This document shows, piece after piece, positions 1 through 8,529 of a stretch of DNA of 64,000 bases (the stretch's first letter is position 1; each line of letters begins with the position of its first letter). The stretch is from assembly GCF_009695865.1 (NCBI RefSeq), contig NZ_VUNB01000004.1, forward strand, positions 124,001 to 188,000. The letters run 5' to 3'. The DNA comes from Allobaileyella intestinalis (GTDB lineage Bacteria > Bacillota > Clostridia > Peptostreptococcales > Anaerovoracaceae). The notes below the pieces were generated by a model. That model was not told the origin of the DNA and ran no database searches. It saw only the letters and a list, made by a program, of their open reading frames with translations. Made by a program: the position numbers and the translations under genes.

Positions 1-162
1 CAGGGCAAGGGAATGTACAGACTGGACGATGAGTGGATTCCACTTCAGAAGGGTGACTATGTATTCATGGACTCCTATGTTCCACAGGCTTGCTACGGCG
101 TAGGAACTGAGGACTTCATCTACATCTACTCAAAGGATTGCAACAGAGACGTTGAGCTGTAG
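1..162 (+). CDS. allE: (S)-ureidoglycine aminohydrolase, C-terminal end (partial)
   Basis: Only the last 53 codons lie in the window; the reading frame is open from base 1 to a TAG at 160-162. The residues read as the second cupin barrel of the AllE/YlbA family, with the phrases [20 protein letters not shown] and [13 protein letters not shown] close to the tail of the Escherichia coli protein. AllE is a manganese bicupin that releases ammonia from (S)-ureidoglycine and gives (S)-ureidoglycolate, the substrate of the next gene, allD. The 102-bp gap to allD contains a terminator-like hairpin. The rest of the gene, and probably more of the purine cluster, lies to the left of the window. The call rests on the C-terminus plus context. 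Confidence 0.85.
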   Translation, partial: QGKGMYRLDDEWIPLQKGDYVFMDSYVPQACYGVGTEDFIYIYSKDCNRDVEL

Positions 163-188
163 GTTTTAACAATAAGAGACATTGTTTG

Positions 189-223
189 AACAGGTTCGTG
201 TCAGGGATGCGGACCTGTTTTTT
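189..223 (+). terminator. Intrinsic terminator or attenuator between allE and allD
   Basis: AACAGGTTCG (189-198) pairs with CGGACCTGTT (210-219) through ten pairs including one G-U, with an 11-base loop, and is followed by a T run to 223. It should end or reduce transcription after allE, so allD may have its own promoter or depend on read-through. Confidence 0.7.
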
Positions 224-264
224 AAGAAAATTTCATTAACTGCGAATTTGCGGAGGTATATTAA

Positions 265-1317
265 GTGAAATTATCAAGAGAAGAGCTTAAGGGCCTGATG
301 AAGAACAAGCTTATGCAGGCTGGTCTGCACGAGGATGATGCAGAGACTACATCAGAGATTCTTACATGGGCTCATGAAAGAGGATATTACTCCCACGGTG
401 CTGTAAGAGTTGAGTACTACAGTGAGAGAATCGCAAAGGGTGGTATTACTGTAGAGCCGAAGATGACATGGAAGGAAACTGGCCCGTGCTCCGGAATCCT
501 TGATGGTGACAATGGTATCGGATTCAGTGTTGCTAAGAAGGGAATGGAAAAGGCCATTGAGATGGCTAAGAAAAACGGAGTAGCAGTTGTTGGTATGGCT
601 AATCTGTCACATTCCGGATCTATCGGTTATTATACAGAAATGGCAGCAGATGAGGGACTTCTTGCAATTTCCTTCTGCCAGTCAGATCCAATGGCAGTTC
701 CTTATGGCGGCGCTGAGCCATATTACGGCACAAACCCTATTTCTTTCTCAGCTCCATCAGCTGACGACAGAAAGGTAGTCTTCGATATGGCTACAACAGT
801 TCAGGCCTGGGGCAAGATTCTTGACAAGAGATCAAAGCATCAGGAAATCCCTGCAGACTGGGCAGTTGATGAGAATGGTGCTCCTGTAACTGATCCTCAC
901 AAGGTTAACGCCCTTAATCCTATAGCAGGTGCAAAGGGATACGGCCTGATGATGCTTGTAGATGTATTCTCCGGAATTCTCCTGGGAGTTCCATTCGGCG
1001 GACATGTAAGCTCAATGTATCATGACCTTTCTGAAGGCAGAAGACTGGGTCAGATGCACATTGTAATGGATCCTGACAGATTCGTTGGTGCAGATGCATT
1101 CAAGGCTGCAATGTCACAGTGCCTGGATGAACTTGATGCAATGAAGCCGGCTCCTGGATTCGACAAGGTTAACTATCCTGGCGAGAGAGCTAAGGCAAGA
1201 ATGGAGAAGGCATATGCAACTGGCGGCCTTGATGTTGCAGACGAGCTGGTTGAGTACCTGAAGGGCGATGCAGTTCACTTCAACAGATACGATCACAAGA
1301 ACAGATTTGCTGACTAA
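265..1317 (+). CDS. allD: Ureidoglycolate dehydrogenase (NAD+)
   Basis: This 350-residue protein belongs to the malate/L-lactate dehydrogenase (LDH2/MDH2) family, and its length fits AllD. It oxidises (S)-ureidoglycolate to oxalurate with NAD+ in the cytoplasm. The N-terminal SHGAVRVEYY block (S43, H44, G45), NLSHSG with H116 as the expected catalytic histidine, CQSDP around D141, GTNP and FDMATTVQAWGK all match the AllD type. The start is GTG at 265, with GCGGAGG at 250-256 as the ribosome binding site. It lies 18 bp before the FdrA-YlbE fusion gene, so product and next enzyme are translated from the same message. NADH made here could feed the NfnAB-like pair further on. Confidence 0.93.
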   Translation: MKLSREELKGLMKNKLMQAGLHEDDAETTSEILTWAHERGYYSHGAVRVEYYSERIAKGGITVEPKMTWKETGPCSGILDGDNGIGFSVAKKGMEKAIEMAKKNGVAVVGMANLSHSGSIGYYTEMAADEGLLAISFCQSDPMAVPYGGAEPYYGTNPISFSAPSADDRKVVFDMATTVQAWGKILDKRSKHQEIPADWAVDENGAPVTDPHKVNALNPIAGAKGYGLMMLVDVFSGILLGVPFGGHVSSMYHDLSEGRRLGQMHIVMDPDRFVGADAFKAAMSQCLDELDAMKPAPGFDKVNYPGERAKARMEKAYATGGLDVADELVEYLKGDAVHFNRYDHKNRFAD

Positions 1318-1335
1318 TTACAAGGGAGAAATTAA

Positions 1336-4300
1336 ATGCTGAAGACAATTGTAAAAGCCGGAAGCTACCATGATTCAGTTACCCTGATGCTTCTCACCAA
1401 CGCTGTTTCTACAGTCGAAGGTGTCAAGAAGGTTTCCATCATGATGGCAACACCTGCTAACAAGGATATTTTTAAGCAGAGCGGACTTGAGACAGAGGAA
1501 CTGATGAACGCTACAGCAAATGACATGGTAGTCGTTGCAGATGTAGACGATGACAGCGTTCTTGATGCTCTTATGGATAAAGTTGACGAGTACTTCGCAA
1601 AAGAAGCTAACGCAAACAAGAAGAGCGAAGGAAACAAGTCAGCAAAGAGCTGGGAGCAGGCACTGAACCAGATGCCAGATGCAAACCTGGCAGTTATTTC
1701 CATCCCTGGAGCTTATGCTGCTCTTGAGGCAGATAGAGCACTGGATGAGGGCATGAACGTATTCATGTTCTCTGACAATGTAACTATTGAGGATGAGAAA
1801 AAGATCAAGGATAAGGCTCACGAGAAGGGACTTGTTGTAATGGGTCCTGACTGCGGTACTGGAATCATCCAGAGTGTTCCGATTGCATTCACAAATACAG
1901 TAAATCCTGGTCCTATTGGCATCATTGGTGCATCTGGCACAGGAATCCAGGAGCTGACAACAATCATAGACAGACTTGGAGAGGGTGTTACAAACGCCAT
2001 TGGTACTGGTGGACGTGACCTTTCCGAGGAGGTTGGCGGAACTACAATGATGGATGTCATTGACGCTATGGAGAAAGACCAGACTGTGAAGGTTCTGGTA
2101 GTTATCTCCAAACCACCGGCAAAGGACGTAAGAGACAGAATTGCTGCAAGACTGAGCGTTTATAGCAAGCCTGTTGTATGCCTGTTCCTTGGTGAGAAGC
2201 CTGAGTATTATGAGGAAGGCCTGTATCAGACATATACTCTTGATGAATGCGCAAGACTTGCAGTCAGCCTGGTAAGAGGTCAGAAGGTTCCTGAAGGAAA
2301 AGTTGACTGTGACAGATCCAGATTCTTCAAGGCTGAGGATAAGAAGACAATCAAGGCTTATTATTCCGGCGGTACTCTTGCAGGGGAAGCTGCAATGATG
2401 ATCAAGGATGCTCTGAAGATCACAGACAACACTCACGAAGATGGATTTAAGCTTAACCACGACGGACATGTTGTAATCGACCTGGGTGACGATATGTACA
2501 CACAGGGCAAGCCTCATCCAATGATCGACCCAACCAAGAGAGTTGAGTGCATGGAAGAAGCAATGGACGATCCAAGCACAGGTGTCATTCTCTTTGATGT
2601 TGTTTTGGGATATGGTTCTCACGACGACATGGCAGGCGCTCTTATTCCTGCAGTTGAGACCCTCAAGAAGAAGGCTGCTGAGCAGAACAGAGAGATCTTC
2701 TTCGTAGCTGAGGTATGCGGAACAAGAAATGACTATCAGGGATACGATGAGTCCGTTAAGAAGCTTCAGGATGCCGGCGTTATCGTAGCTGAGACAAACA
2801 AACTGGCAGTTGAAACTGCAATTGAAGCAGTTGGCTACAAGTTCACAGAGGAGCCAAAGGAGATTCGTCCTAAGAAGGTAAGAGATTTTACTCCTGCAGA
2901 GCCATCAGAGAAGCTGCTTTCAATGCTTTCCAACAAGCCAAAGGTTATCAACATTGGTCTGAAGAGCTTTGCAGAGGTTACTGCTAAGTTCGGATGCGAT
3001 GTGGTTCAATACGACTGGATGCCACCTGCAGGCGGAAACATTGAGCTGATCAAGGCACTCAGTTTCCTGAGAAACTATGAAGGCTTTGATATTGACGAGG
3101 CAAACCGCAAGGTTATCGCCAAGGTAGTTGCTGCTCAGCCAGTACTTAAGGACAACGTTCCTGCTATGGATGTAATTCCTCAGCTTAATGAGAACAATGG
3201 CAGAGTAATTCTCCACGCAGGTCCGCCAATTGAGTATAAGGATATGCCTGCAACAGTTCAGGGCTCTTGCGTAGGTGCTGTTCTGTTTGAGGAGTGGGCA
3301 GACAATGAGGCAGATGCCCGTAAACTCCTGGAGTCCGGCGAAATCAAGTTCATTCCATGCCACCACTGCAATGCAGTAGGTCCTATGGGAGGAATTACAA
3401 CTCAGCACATGCCTGTATTCGTTGTACAGAACGAGACAGATGGAAACTACGCTTACTGCCAGATGAACGAGGGTATCGGAAAAGTTCTGAGATTCGGTGC
3501 TTATTCTGAAGAGGTAATAAACAGACTGAGATGGATGAGAGACGTTCTTGGACCAACTCTGGGAAGAGCCATCAGAAGCATTGACGGCGGACTTAGAGTT
3601 AATCCGCTGATCGCTAAGGCTATTGCCATGGGCGATGAGTTCCACCAGAGAAATATTGCTGCTTCTCTCTGCTTCCTGAAGGAAATGGCTCCAATCATCA
3701 CTGATATGGATATGCCAGAGGATGAGAAGTCACAGGTTATCAAGTTCCTGGCTGACACAGACCAGTTCTTCCTGAACATCATGATGGCTACTGGCAAGTC
3801 TATCATGGATGGTGCAAGGACTCTGACAGAGGGTACTGTTGTTACTGCAATGTGCAGAAACGGAGTAAACTTCGGTATCAGAATTGCAGGAATGGGCGAT
3901 GAGTGGTTCACAGGACCTGTTAACACACCACAGGGTCTGTACTTCACAGGTTATGACGGTGATGACGCTTGTCCTGATATTGGAGACAGTGCTATTACAG
4001 AGACTGTAGGTGTAGGCGGAATGGCAATGATCGCTGCTCCTGCTGTAACAAGATTTGTAGGTGCAGGCGGATATGAGGACGCTCTGAACACATCTAACGA
4101 GATGACAGAGATTACCATTGACAGAAATCCTAACTACATTATTCCTAACTGGAACTTCACAGGTACCTGCCTTGGAATTGATGCAAGACTGGTTGTTGAA
4201 AAGGGTATTACTCCAGTAATCAATACCGGTATCGCACACAAGATTGCCGGATTCGGACAGATTGGTGCCGGAACAGTACATCCGCCAATCGAAGCATTTG

Positions 4301-4347
4301 AAAAGGCTGTACTTGCTTATGCCAAGAAACTCGGATATGAAGGTTAA
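1336..4347 (+). CDS. FdrA-YlbE (DUF1116) fusion, predicted oxamate carbamoyltransferase
   Basis: The 1003-residue product joins two proteins that are separate in E. coli. Residues 1 to about 525 are FdrA, a succinyl-CoA-synthetase-like protein: GPDCGTG at 170-176 and the nucleotide-loop-like GASGTG at 198-203 are visible. Residues from about 536 (KVINIGLKSF) to the end are YlbE/DUF1116, with PCHHCNAVG around 674-682, IGDSAITET and a C-terminal GAGTVHPP. In E. coli, FdrA, YlbE and YlbF have been reported to form the carbamoyltransferase that splits oxalurate into oxamate and carbamoyl phosphate; I infer the same reaction here from allD upstream and carbamate kinase downstream. No YlbF (DUF2877) gene is found in the window. 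The ATG at 1336 follows AAGGGAG. No frameshift is seen across the join. Confidence 0.88.
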   Translation: MLKTIVKAGSYHDSVTLMLLTNAVSTVEGVKKVSIMMATPANKDIFKQSGLETEELMNATANDMVVVADVDDDSVLDALMDKVDEYFAKEANANKKSEGNKSAKSWEQALNQMPDANLAVISIPGAYAALEADRALDEGMNVFMFSDNVTIEDEKKIKDKAHEKGLVVMGPDCGTGIIQSVPIAFTNTVNPGPIGIIGASGTGIQELTTIIDRLGEGVTNAIGTGGRDLSEEVGGTTMMDVIDAMEKDQTVKVLVVISKPPAKDVRDRIAARLSVYSKPVVCLFLGEKPEYYEEGLYQTYTLDECARLAVSLVRGQKVPEGKVDCDRSRFFKAEDKKTIKAYYSGGTLAGEAAMMIKDALKITDNTHEDGFKLNHDGHVVIDLGDDMYTQGKPHPMIDPTKRVECMEEAMDDPSTGVILFDVVLGYGSHDDMAGALIPAVETLKKKAAEQNREIFFVAEVCGTRNDYQGYDESVKKLQDAGVIVAETNKLAVETAIEAVGYKFTEEPKEIRPKKVRDFTPAEPSEKLLSMLSNKPKVINIGLKSFAEVTAKFGCDVVQYDWMPPAGGNIELIKALSFLRNYEGFDIDEANRKVIAKVVAAQPVLKDNVPAMDVIPQLNENNGRVILHAGPPIEYKDMPATVQGSCVGAVLFEEWADNEADARKLLESGEIKFIPCHHCNAVGPMGGITTQHMPVFVVQNETDGNYAYCQMNEGIGKVLRFGAYSEEVINRLRWMRDVLGPTLGRAIRSIDGGLRVNPLIAKAIAMGDEFHQRNIAASLCFLKEMAPIITDMDMPEDEKSQVIKFLADTDQFFLNIMMATGKSIMDGARTLTEGTVVTAMCRNGVNFGIRIAGMGDEWFTGPVNTPQGLYFTGYDGDDACPDIGDSAITETVGVGGMAMIAAPAVTRFVGAGGYEDALNTSNEMTEITIDRNPNYIIPNWNFTGTCLGIDARLVVEKGITPVINTGIAHKIAGFGQIGAGTVHPPIEAFEKAVLAYAKKLGYEG

Positions 4348-4377
4348 GGGAGTTTACAGGTAAAATAACAAGTAATT

Positions 4378-4403
4378 TAACGGCCTGAGAGATCAGGCCG
4401 TTA
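4378..4403 (+). other. Perfect 11-bp intercistronic hairpin
   Basis: TAACGGCCTGA (4378-4388) and TCAGGCCGTTA (4393-4403) form a perfect stem around a GAGA tetraloop. The bases after it (CTATTATCAC) are not a real U tract, so it is a poor terminator. It sits between the fusion gene and carbamate kinase and could protect the upstream mRNA end or cause partial termination. Confidence 0.7.
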
Positions 4404-4436
4404 CTATTATCACAGAATATCAAGGGGGATATTTTC

Positions 4437-5369
4437 ATGGCAAAAAAAATTGTCATAGCGCTGGGTGGAAACGCACTTGGCAATACAGTAGATGAGCAGA
4501 GAAAGGCAGTTGCTCATACTGCGGAAGTAATCGTAGATCTGATTGAAGAAGGCCACGATCTCATCGTTACACATGGAAACGGACCACAGGTGGGAATGAT
4601 TCAGAAAGCCATGGATGCTCTTACAGCATCAGATGCTAAATATGGAAGAGTTCCTCTGCCTACAAGCGTAGCAATGTCTCAGGGTTACATTGCAATCGAC
4701 CTTCAGAACGCCATCAAGTACGAGCTGAAGAAGAGAGGTATTGACAAGAAGGTATCTTCAATTATTTCTCAGACAATAGTAGATCCTGAGGATGATGCAT
4801 TTAAGAATCCAACTAAGCCAATCGGCAGCTTCATGACAAAGGAAGAAGCTGATAAGCTGGCTGCAGAAGGCGTCTCTGTAGTAGAGGACTCAGGAAGAGG
4901 ATATCGTAAGGTTGTAGCTTCTCCAATGCCTCTCAGAATATGTGAGCTGGGAACCATAAGAACTCTTGCTGATGCCGGTCATGTAGTTATTACTTGCGGC
5001 GGCGGCGGAATCCCTGTGTTCGATAAAGGCGGAAAACTGGTAGGTGCTGAAGCAGTAATTGACAAGGATAATGCATCCAGCCTTCTGGCCAGAGAGCTGG
5101 GAGCAGATTACCTTGTAATCCTCACAGCTGTTGAAAAGGTTGCCATTAACTTTGGTAAGGAGAACCAGGAATGGCTCTCTGATCTGACTATTGAACAGGC
5201 AAAGAAATATATTGACGAGGAGCAGTTTGCCAAGGGTTCAATGCTTCCTAAGGTAGAGGCTGCTATCCGCTTTGCAGAGTCAGGCGAAGGCAGAAATGCC
5301 CTCATCACCCTCCTTGAGAAGGCTAAAGAAGGAATTAATGGAGAAACAGGAACTGTCATTCACAAATAG
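4437..5369 (+). CDS. arcC: Carbamate kinase
   Basis: The 310-residue protein is a full-length carbamate kinase of the amino-acid kinase fold. Visible motifs are IALGGNALG near the N-terminus, THGNGPQVG, the glycine run GGGGIPV and DKDNASSLLA for nucleotide binding. It transfers phosphate from carbamoyl phosphate to ADP, giving ATP, ammonia and CO2. Its place straight after the predicted oxamate carbamoyltransferase gives it a catabolic, ATP-forming role. There is no arcA or arcB in the window, so an arginine deiminase role is unlikely, though the enzyme family alone would allow it. The ATG at 4437 has AAGGGGG seven to thirteen bases upstream. Confidence 0.93.
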   Translation: MAKKIVIALGGNALGNTVDEQRKAVAHTAEVIVDLIEEGHDLIVTHGNGPQVGMIQKAMDALTASDAKYGRVPLPTSVAMSQGYIAIDLQNAIKYELKKRGIDKKVSSIISQTIVDPEDDAFKNPTKPIGSFMTKEEADKLAAEGVSVVEDSGRGYRKVVASPMPLRICELGTIRTLADAGHVVITCGGGGIPVFDKGGKLVGAEAVIDKDNASSLLARELGADYLVILTAVEKVAINFGKENQEWLSDLTIEQAKKYIDEEQFAKGSMLPKVEAAIRFAESGEGRNALITLLEKAKEGINGETGTVIHK

Positions 5370-5420
5370 TTCCTGCCAATTCACTAAATCATCTGTAAAA
5401 TTCACGGGAGTTATTTAGAA

Positions 5421-7034
5421 ATGAACATACCTGTTAATTTCGCGATGTGGGGCATGGCGTTTTTACCTATCATCGTATTAATAGTATTAATGATCAAGTT
5501 CCACTGGGGTGCTACAGAGGCAGCCCCAGTTGGTTTGCTTGTAACGATTTTTTCTGCCATGACGTTCTATAAGGCACCAGCCCATCTGGTTGCCGTAGAG
5601 AGTGCAAAAGGCGTATGGAGTTCCCTGGTTATTCTTCTGATCATCTGGACTGCAATACTGCTTTATCAGGCAGGAGAGGAAGCAAACGCTTTTCTTGTTA
5701 TAAAGAATGAGCTCAGCAAACTCATACCCAATGAGCTTCTTCTCATACTGGCTCTTGGCTGGGTTTTTGTAAGCTTCCTTCAGGGAATCACCGGTTTTGG
5801 CGTTCCAGTAGCAGTAGTTGCTCCACTTCTTATAGGACTTGGAGTTAAGCCAATATATGCTGTTGTGATTTCCCTTCTGGGCCAGGCCTGGGGAAATACT
5901 TTTGGAACACTGGGAGCAGCCTGGGATGCACTGGCTGATTCAGCCGGATTGAACAAGGGCAGTGAGGAATACTTCAAGGCTGCTTTCTGGGCAGCAGTTT
6001 TCCTTCTGGCATGGGATGTTATTACTGGTATCATCATCTGCTGGTTCTATGGAAAAGGAAAAGCCGTTAAAAGAGGACTTCCGGCTGTCCTTGTAATCAG
6101 CATCATCGGAGGCGGCGGAGAGTTGATTCTCAGCCAGATAAACACAACCCTCAGCAACTTCATACCTGCAGTTATTGCTCTTGTAGTTGTTATGCTTCTT
6201 GGCAGAATGAAGATATACAATACAGAGTGGAAGATTGATGAGTCACCGATTATGGACAGGGATAAAACTGAAATCCAGGAGGAAAGTAATGTTCCTGAAG
6301 ACATGTCTCTGTTTCAGGCATTCCTGCCATATCTGCTGCTGTCAGTTATGACACTGGTTGTTCTTGCGGTGCCTTCTATCAACCACGCTCTTGGCAGTAT
6401 TCAAATTGGAATTACCGTGCCAGAAACCCGTACAGGATATGGTATAGTAAATGCAGCCAGCAATAACTATTCTCCAATTGCTATCTTCACTCAGGCAAGT
6501 ATGTTCCTTTTCCTTGCGGCAATTATCGCCCTTGTTTATTACAAGAAAAAGGGATGGATTAAAGAAGGTGGAGTCAAGAACGCTTTTGGAAACTCAATTG
6601 CTATGACTATGCCTTCCGGAATGGCCGTTATTGGACTGGTAATAATGTCCAAGATTATGGGAGGAACAGGCCAGACCGTGGTTTTGTCACAGGGAATTGC
6701 AAACGTTCTTGGAAGCAAGTATCTGCTCCTTGCACCGTTTGTAGGACTCCTTGGAACATTTATGACAGCAAGCAACATGAGCTCAAACATTTTGTTTGGA
6801 GGATTCCAGGTTACTACAGCAAATCTTCTTAATGTTTCAGCCCCGGGAGTACTTGGTGCTCAGACTGCCGGCGGAGCTATCGGTTCTGCTGTCAGCCCAA
6901 GTAAAATTATTCTTGGAACTACTACTGCCAACATTCTTGGCAGAGAGGGTGAAGTTCTCAGAATCATGCTTGCAATTACAATTCCGGCAACTATCCTGAT
7001 CGGAGCTTTCCTGTTCATGGTGTTTGGACTGTAG
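5421..7034 (+). CDS. L-lactate permease (LctP) family transporter
   Basis: The 537-residue, strongly hydrophobic protein shows the LctP/LldP family pattern: a dozen or more membrane helices, the signature GITGFGVPVAV and GQAWGNTFG in the middle of the N-terminal half, and a C-terminal half with LLGTFMTASNMSSN and GAIGSAVSPSK. LctP proteins move lactate, glycolate and related 2-hydroxy or 2-oxo acids with protons across the cytoplasmic membrane. In this operon the cargo is probably a pathway acid; oxamate, a pyruvate isostere and the predicted end product, is an attractive but unproven candidate, and uptake of a ureido acid is an alternative. ATG at 5421 follows GGGAG. It is 51 bp after arcC and 10 bp before a small membrane protein gene. 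Confidence 0.88.
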   Translation: MNIPVNFAMWGMAFLPIIVLIVLMIKFHWGATEAAPVGLLVTIFSAMTFYKAPAHLVAVESAKGVWSSLVILLIIWTAILLYQAGEEANAFLVIKNELSKLIPNELLLILALGWVFVSFLQGITGFGVPVAVVAPLLIGLGVKPIYAVVISLLGQAWGNTFGTLGAAWDALADSAGLNKGSEEYFKAAFWAAVFLLAWDVITGIIICWFYGKGKAVKRGLPAVLVISIIGGGGELILSQINTTLSNFIPAVIALVVVMLLGRMKIYNTEWKIDESPIMDRDKTEIQEESNVPEDMSLFQAFLPYLLLSVMTLVVLAVPSINHALGSIQIGITVPETRTGYGIVNAASNNYSPIAIFTQASMFLFLAAIIALVYYKKKGWIKEGGVKNAFGNSIAMTMPSGMAVIGLVIMSKIMGGTGQTVVLSQGIANVLGSKYLLLAPFVGLLGTFMTASNMSSNILFGGFQVTTANLLNVSAPGVLGAQTAGGAIGSAVSPSKIILGTTTANILGREGEVLRIMLAITIPATILIGAFLFMVFGL

Positions 7035-7044
7035 GAGGTGCTGT

Positions 7045-7245
7045 ATGGAGAAGTCTAATTTCTGGAAAACTAAAGCTGGTGCGCTGACCATCGGTTTTAT
7101 AATTGCAATGATAAGCTTTGTTGTCACTTTAGTCGGCATAAAAATGAATTCTGAGATGGTTCAGAACCTGGGACTGGTTCTTGTAATTATCGCAGTATTA
7201 ATTTCTCCAGTAAAAGTATTTATAATTGATCGTAAGAATAAGTAG
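7045..7245 (+). CDS. Small two-helix membrane protein, unknown
   Basis: I do not recognise this 66-residue protein. It has a short basic N-terminus (MEKSNFWKTK), a first hydrophobic segment at about 12-32, a short polar turn (KMNSEMVQN) and a second hydrophobic segment at about 42-60, ending in the basic tail IIDRKNK. This suggests a helical hairpin in the cytoplasmic membrane with both ends inside. The ATG at 7045 has an ideal TAGGAGGT at 7032-7039 that overlaps the stop of the permease; an upstream in-frame ATG at 7024 lies inside the permease gene and lacks such a site. The tight coupling suggests a partner or stabiliser of the permease, but that is inference. Confidence 0.75.
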   Translation: MEKSNFWKTKAGALTIGFIIAMISFVVTLVGIKMNSEMVQNLGLVLVIIAVLISPVKVFIIDRKNK

Positions 7246-7256
7246 GAGGATCAACA

Positions 7257-8498
7257 ATGGACATTGAAAAAGTAACAGGAAGAATTGCTCAGGACCTTGA
7301 GTATCTTAAGAAATTCACTGCTACTCCGGAAGCTGGATGCACAAGACTTCCTTTCACAAAGGAGTTTCGTGAAGCAGCAGACTATCTTAAGGGTGAGATG
7401 GAGTCCATCGGCCTTGAGGTAAAGGAAGATGCTGCTGGTAACGTTTTTGGTATTCTGAGAGGAACAGACCCTTCACTGCCATGTGTAATGACAGGATCTC
7501 ATATAGACTCAGTTCTTCACGGCGGTAACTACGATGGAATCGGCGGAGTTGTATGCTCTCTCGAGGCTGCAAGACAGATCGTAGATATGGGACTTGAGCA
7601 CAAGAGAGACCTGGTTGTTGTAGGATTCATGGACGAGGAAGGCATGAGATTCGGCACAGGATATTTCGGATCTGGTGCTATGCTTGGCCACAGAGATCCT
7701 GAATATACTAGAAAATTTGCTGATACTAACGGCGTTACTATTGCTGAGGCTATGAAGGAGTATGGCCTTGATCCAGACAAGATTCAGGATGCAAAGTGGC
7801 CTGATGGCTCTATCGGAAACTTCATCGAAGCTCACATTGAGCAGGGACCGGTTCTTGATCAGAAGCATATTGAAATCGGCCTTGTAACAGGTATTGTTGG
7901 AATCCAGAGATACATGGTTACTATCCACGGAAGAGCTGACCACGCTGGTACAACTCCAATGGATATGAGACTGGACGCAGCAGATGCAGCAGCAAAGGTT
8001 ATTTCCAAGATTGCTGACTGGGCTAGAGAAAAGGCTGATGGAACTGTTGCTACAGTTGGCCTCATCAAGGTTCCAAACGGCGGAATGAACATTGTTGCAG
8101 AGCAGGTTGAATTTACTGTAGATATCCGTTCAATGAACAATGACAATATCAATGATATTGCTAACAGAATCAAGGCAGCACTGGCTCGTGAGTGCAAGAT
8201 CATGGGCGGATCTTACGAGATCGACACAAAGCTGGTTATCACACCTGTTGAGCTGAGCAGCTCCATGCTTGATACACTGGAAGATTCATGCAAGAAGAGA
8301 GGATATTCTTACATGAGAATGCCAAGCGGTGCCGGCCACGATTCTCTTGAGATAGGACAGCAGCTTCCAACTGTAATGGTATTCGTACCAAGCAAGGACG
8401 GTAGAAGCCATACACCTGTTGAGTTCAGTAAGTACAGTGATCTGGCAAAGGCTTCTGTACTGATGACAGATCTGATTGCAGAACTCCTGAACAAGTAA
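7257..8498 (+). CDS. allC: Allantoate amidohydrolase / N-carbamoyl amidase family metalloenzyme
   Basis: The 413-residue protein is an M20-type amidase of the hydantoinase/carbamoylase group. The two-metal site is complete: H82 in GSHIDS, D93 in GNYDG, E127/E128 in DEEG, H193 in EAHIEQGP and H361 in GAGHDS. The dimerisation-domain phrase GRADHAGTTPMDMR is present. In this neighbourhood the most likely reaction is allantoate to (S)-ureidoglycine plus ammonia and CO2, supplying AllE. Related enzymes hydrolyse ureidoglycolate or N-carbamoyl amino acids, so the substrate is not certain. It follows the small membrane gene by 11 bp, with AGGAGG before the ATG, and is probably in the same transcript. 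Confidence 0.85.
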   Translation: MDIEKVTGRIAQDLEYLKKFTATPEAGCTRLPFTKEFREAADYLKGEMESIGLEVKEDAAGNVFGILRGTDPSLPCVMTGSHIDSVLHGGNYDGIGGVVCSLEAARQIVDMGLEHKRDLVVVGFMDEEGMRFGTGYFGSGAMLGHRDPEYTRKFADTNGVTIAEAMKEYGLDPDKIQDAKWPDGSIGNFIEAHIEQGPVLDQKHIEIGLVTGIVGIQRYMVTIHGRADHAGTTPMDMRLDAADAAAKVISKIADWAREKADGTVATVGLIKVPNGGMNIVAEQVEFTVDIRSMNNDNINDIANRIKAALARECKIMGGSYEIDTKLVITPVELSSSMLDTLEDSCKKRGYSYMRMPSGAGHDSLEIGQQLPTVMVFVPSKDGRSHTPVEFSKYSDLAKASVLMTDLIAELLNK

Positions 8499-8529
8499 TA
8501 ACTTTTTTTACGACGGATGGTGAAGAACT

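Noticed and set aside
1639-2622. Long antisense frame of 327 codons inside the FdrA-YlbE gene
   Set aside because: It has no ribosome site, no recognisable motifs and a shadow-like composition; the sense strand encodes a clear family over its whole length.
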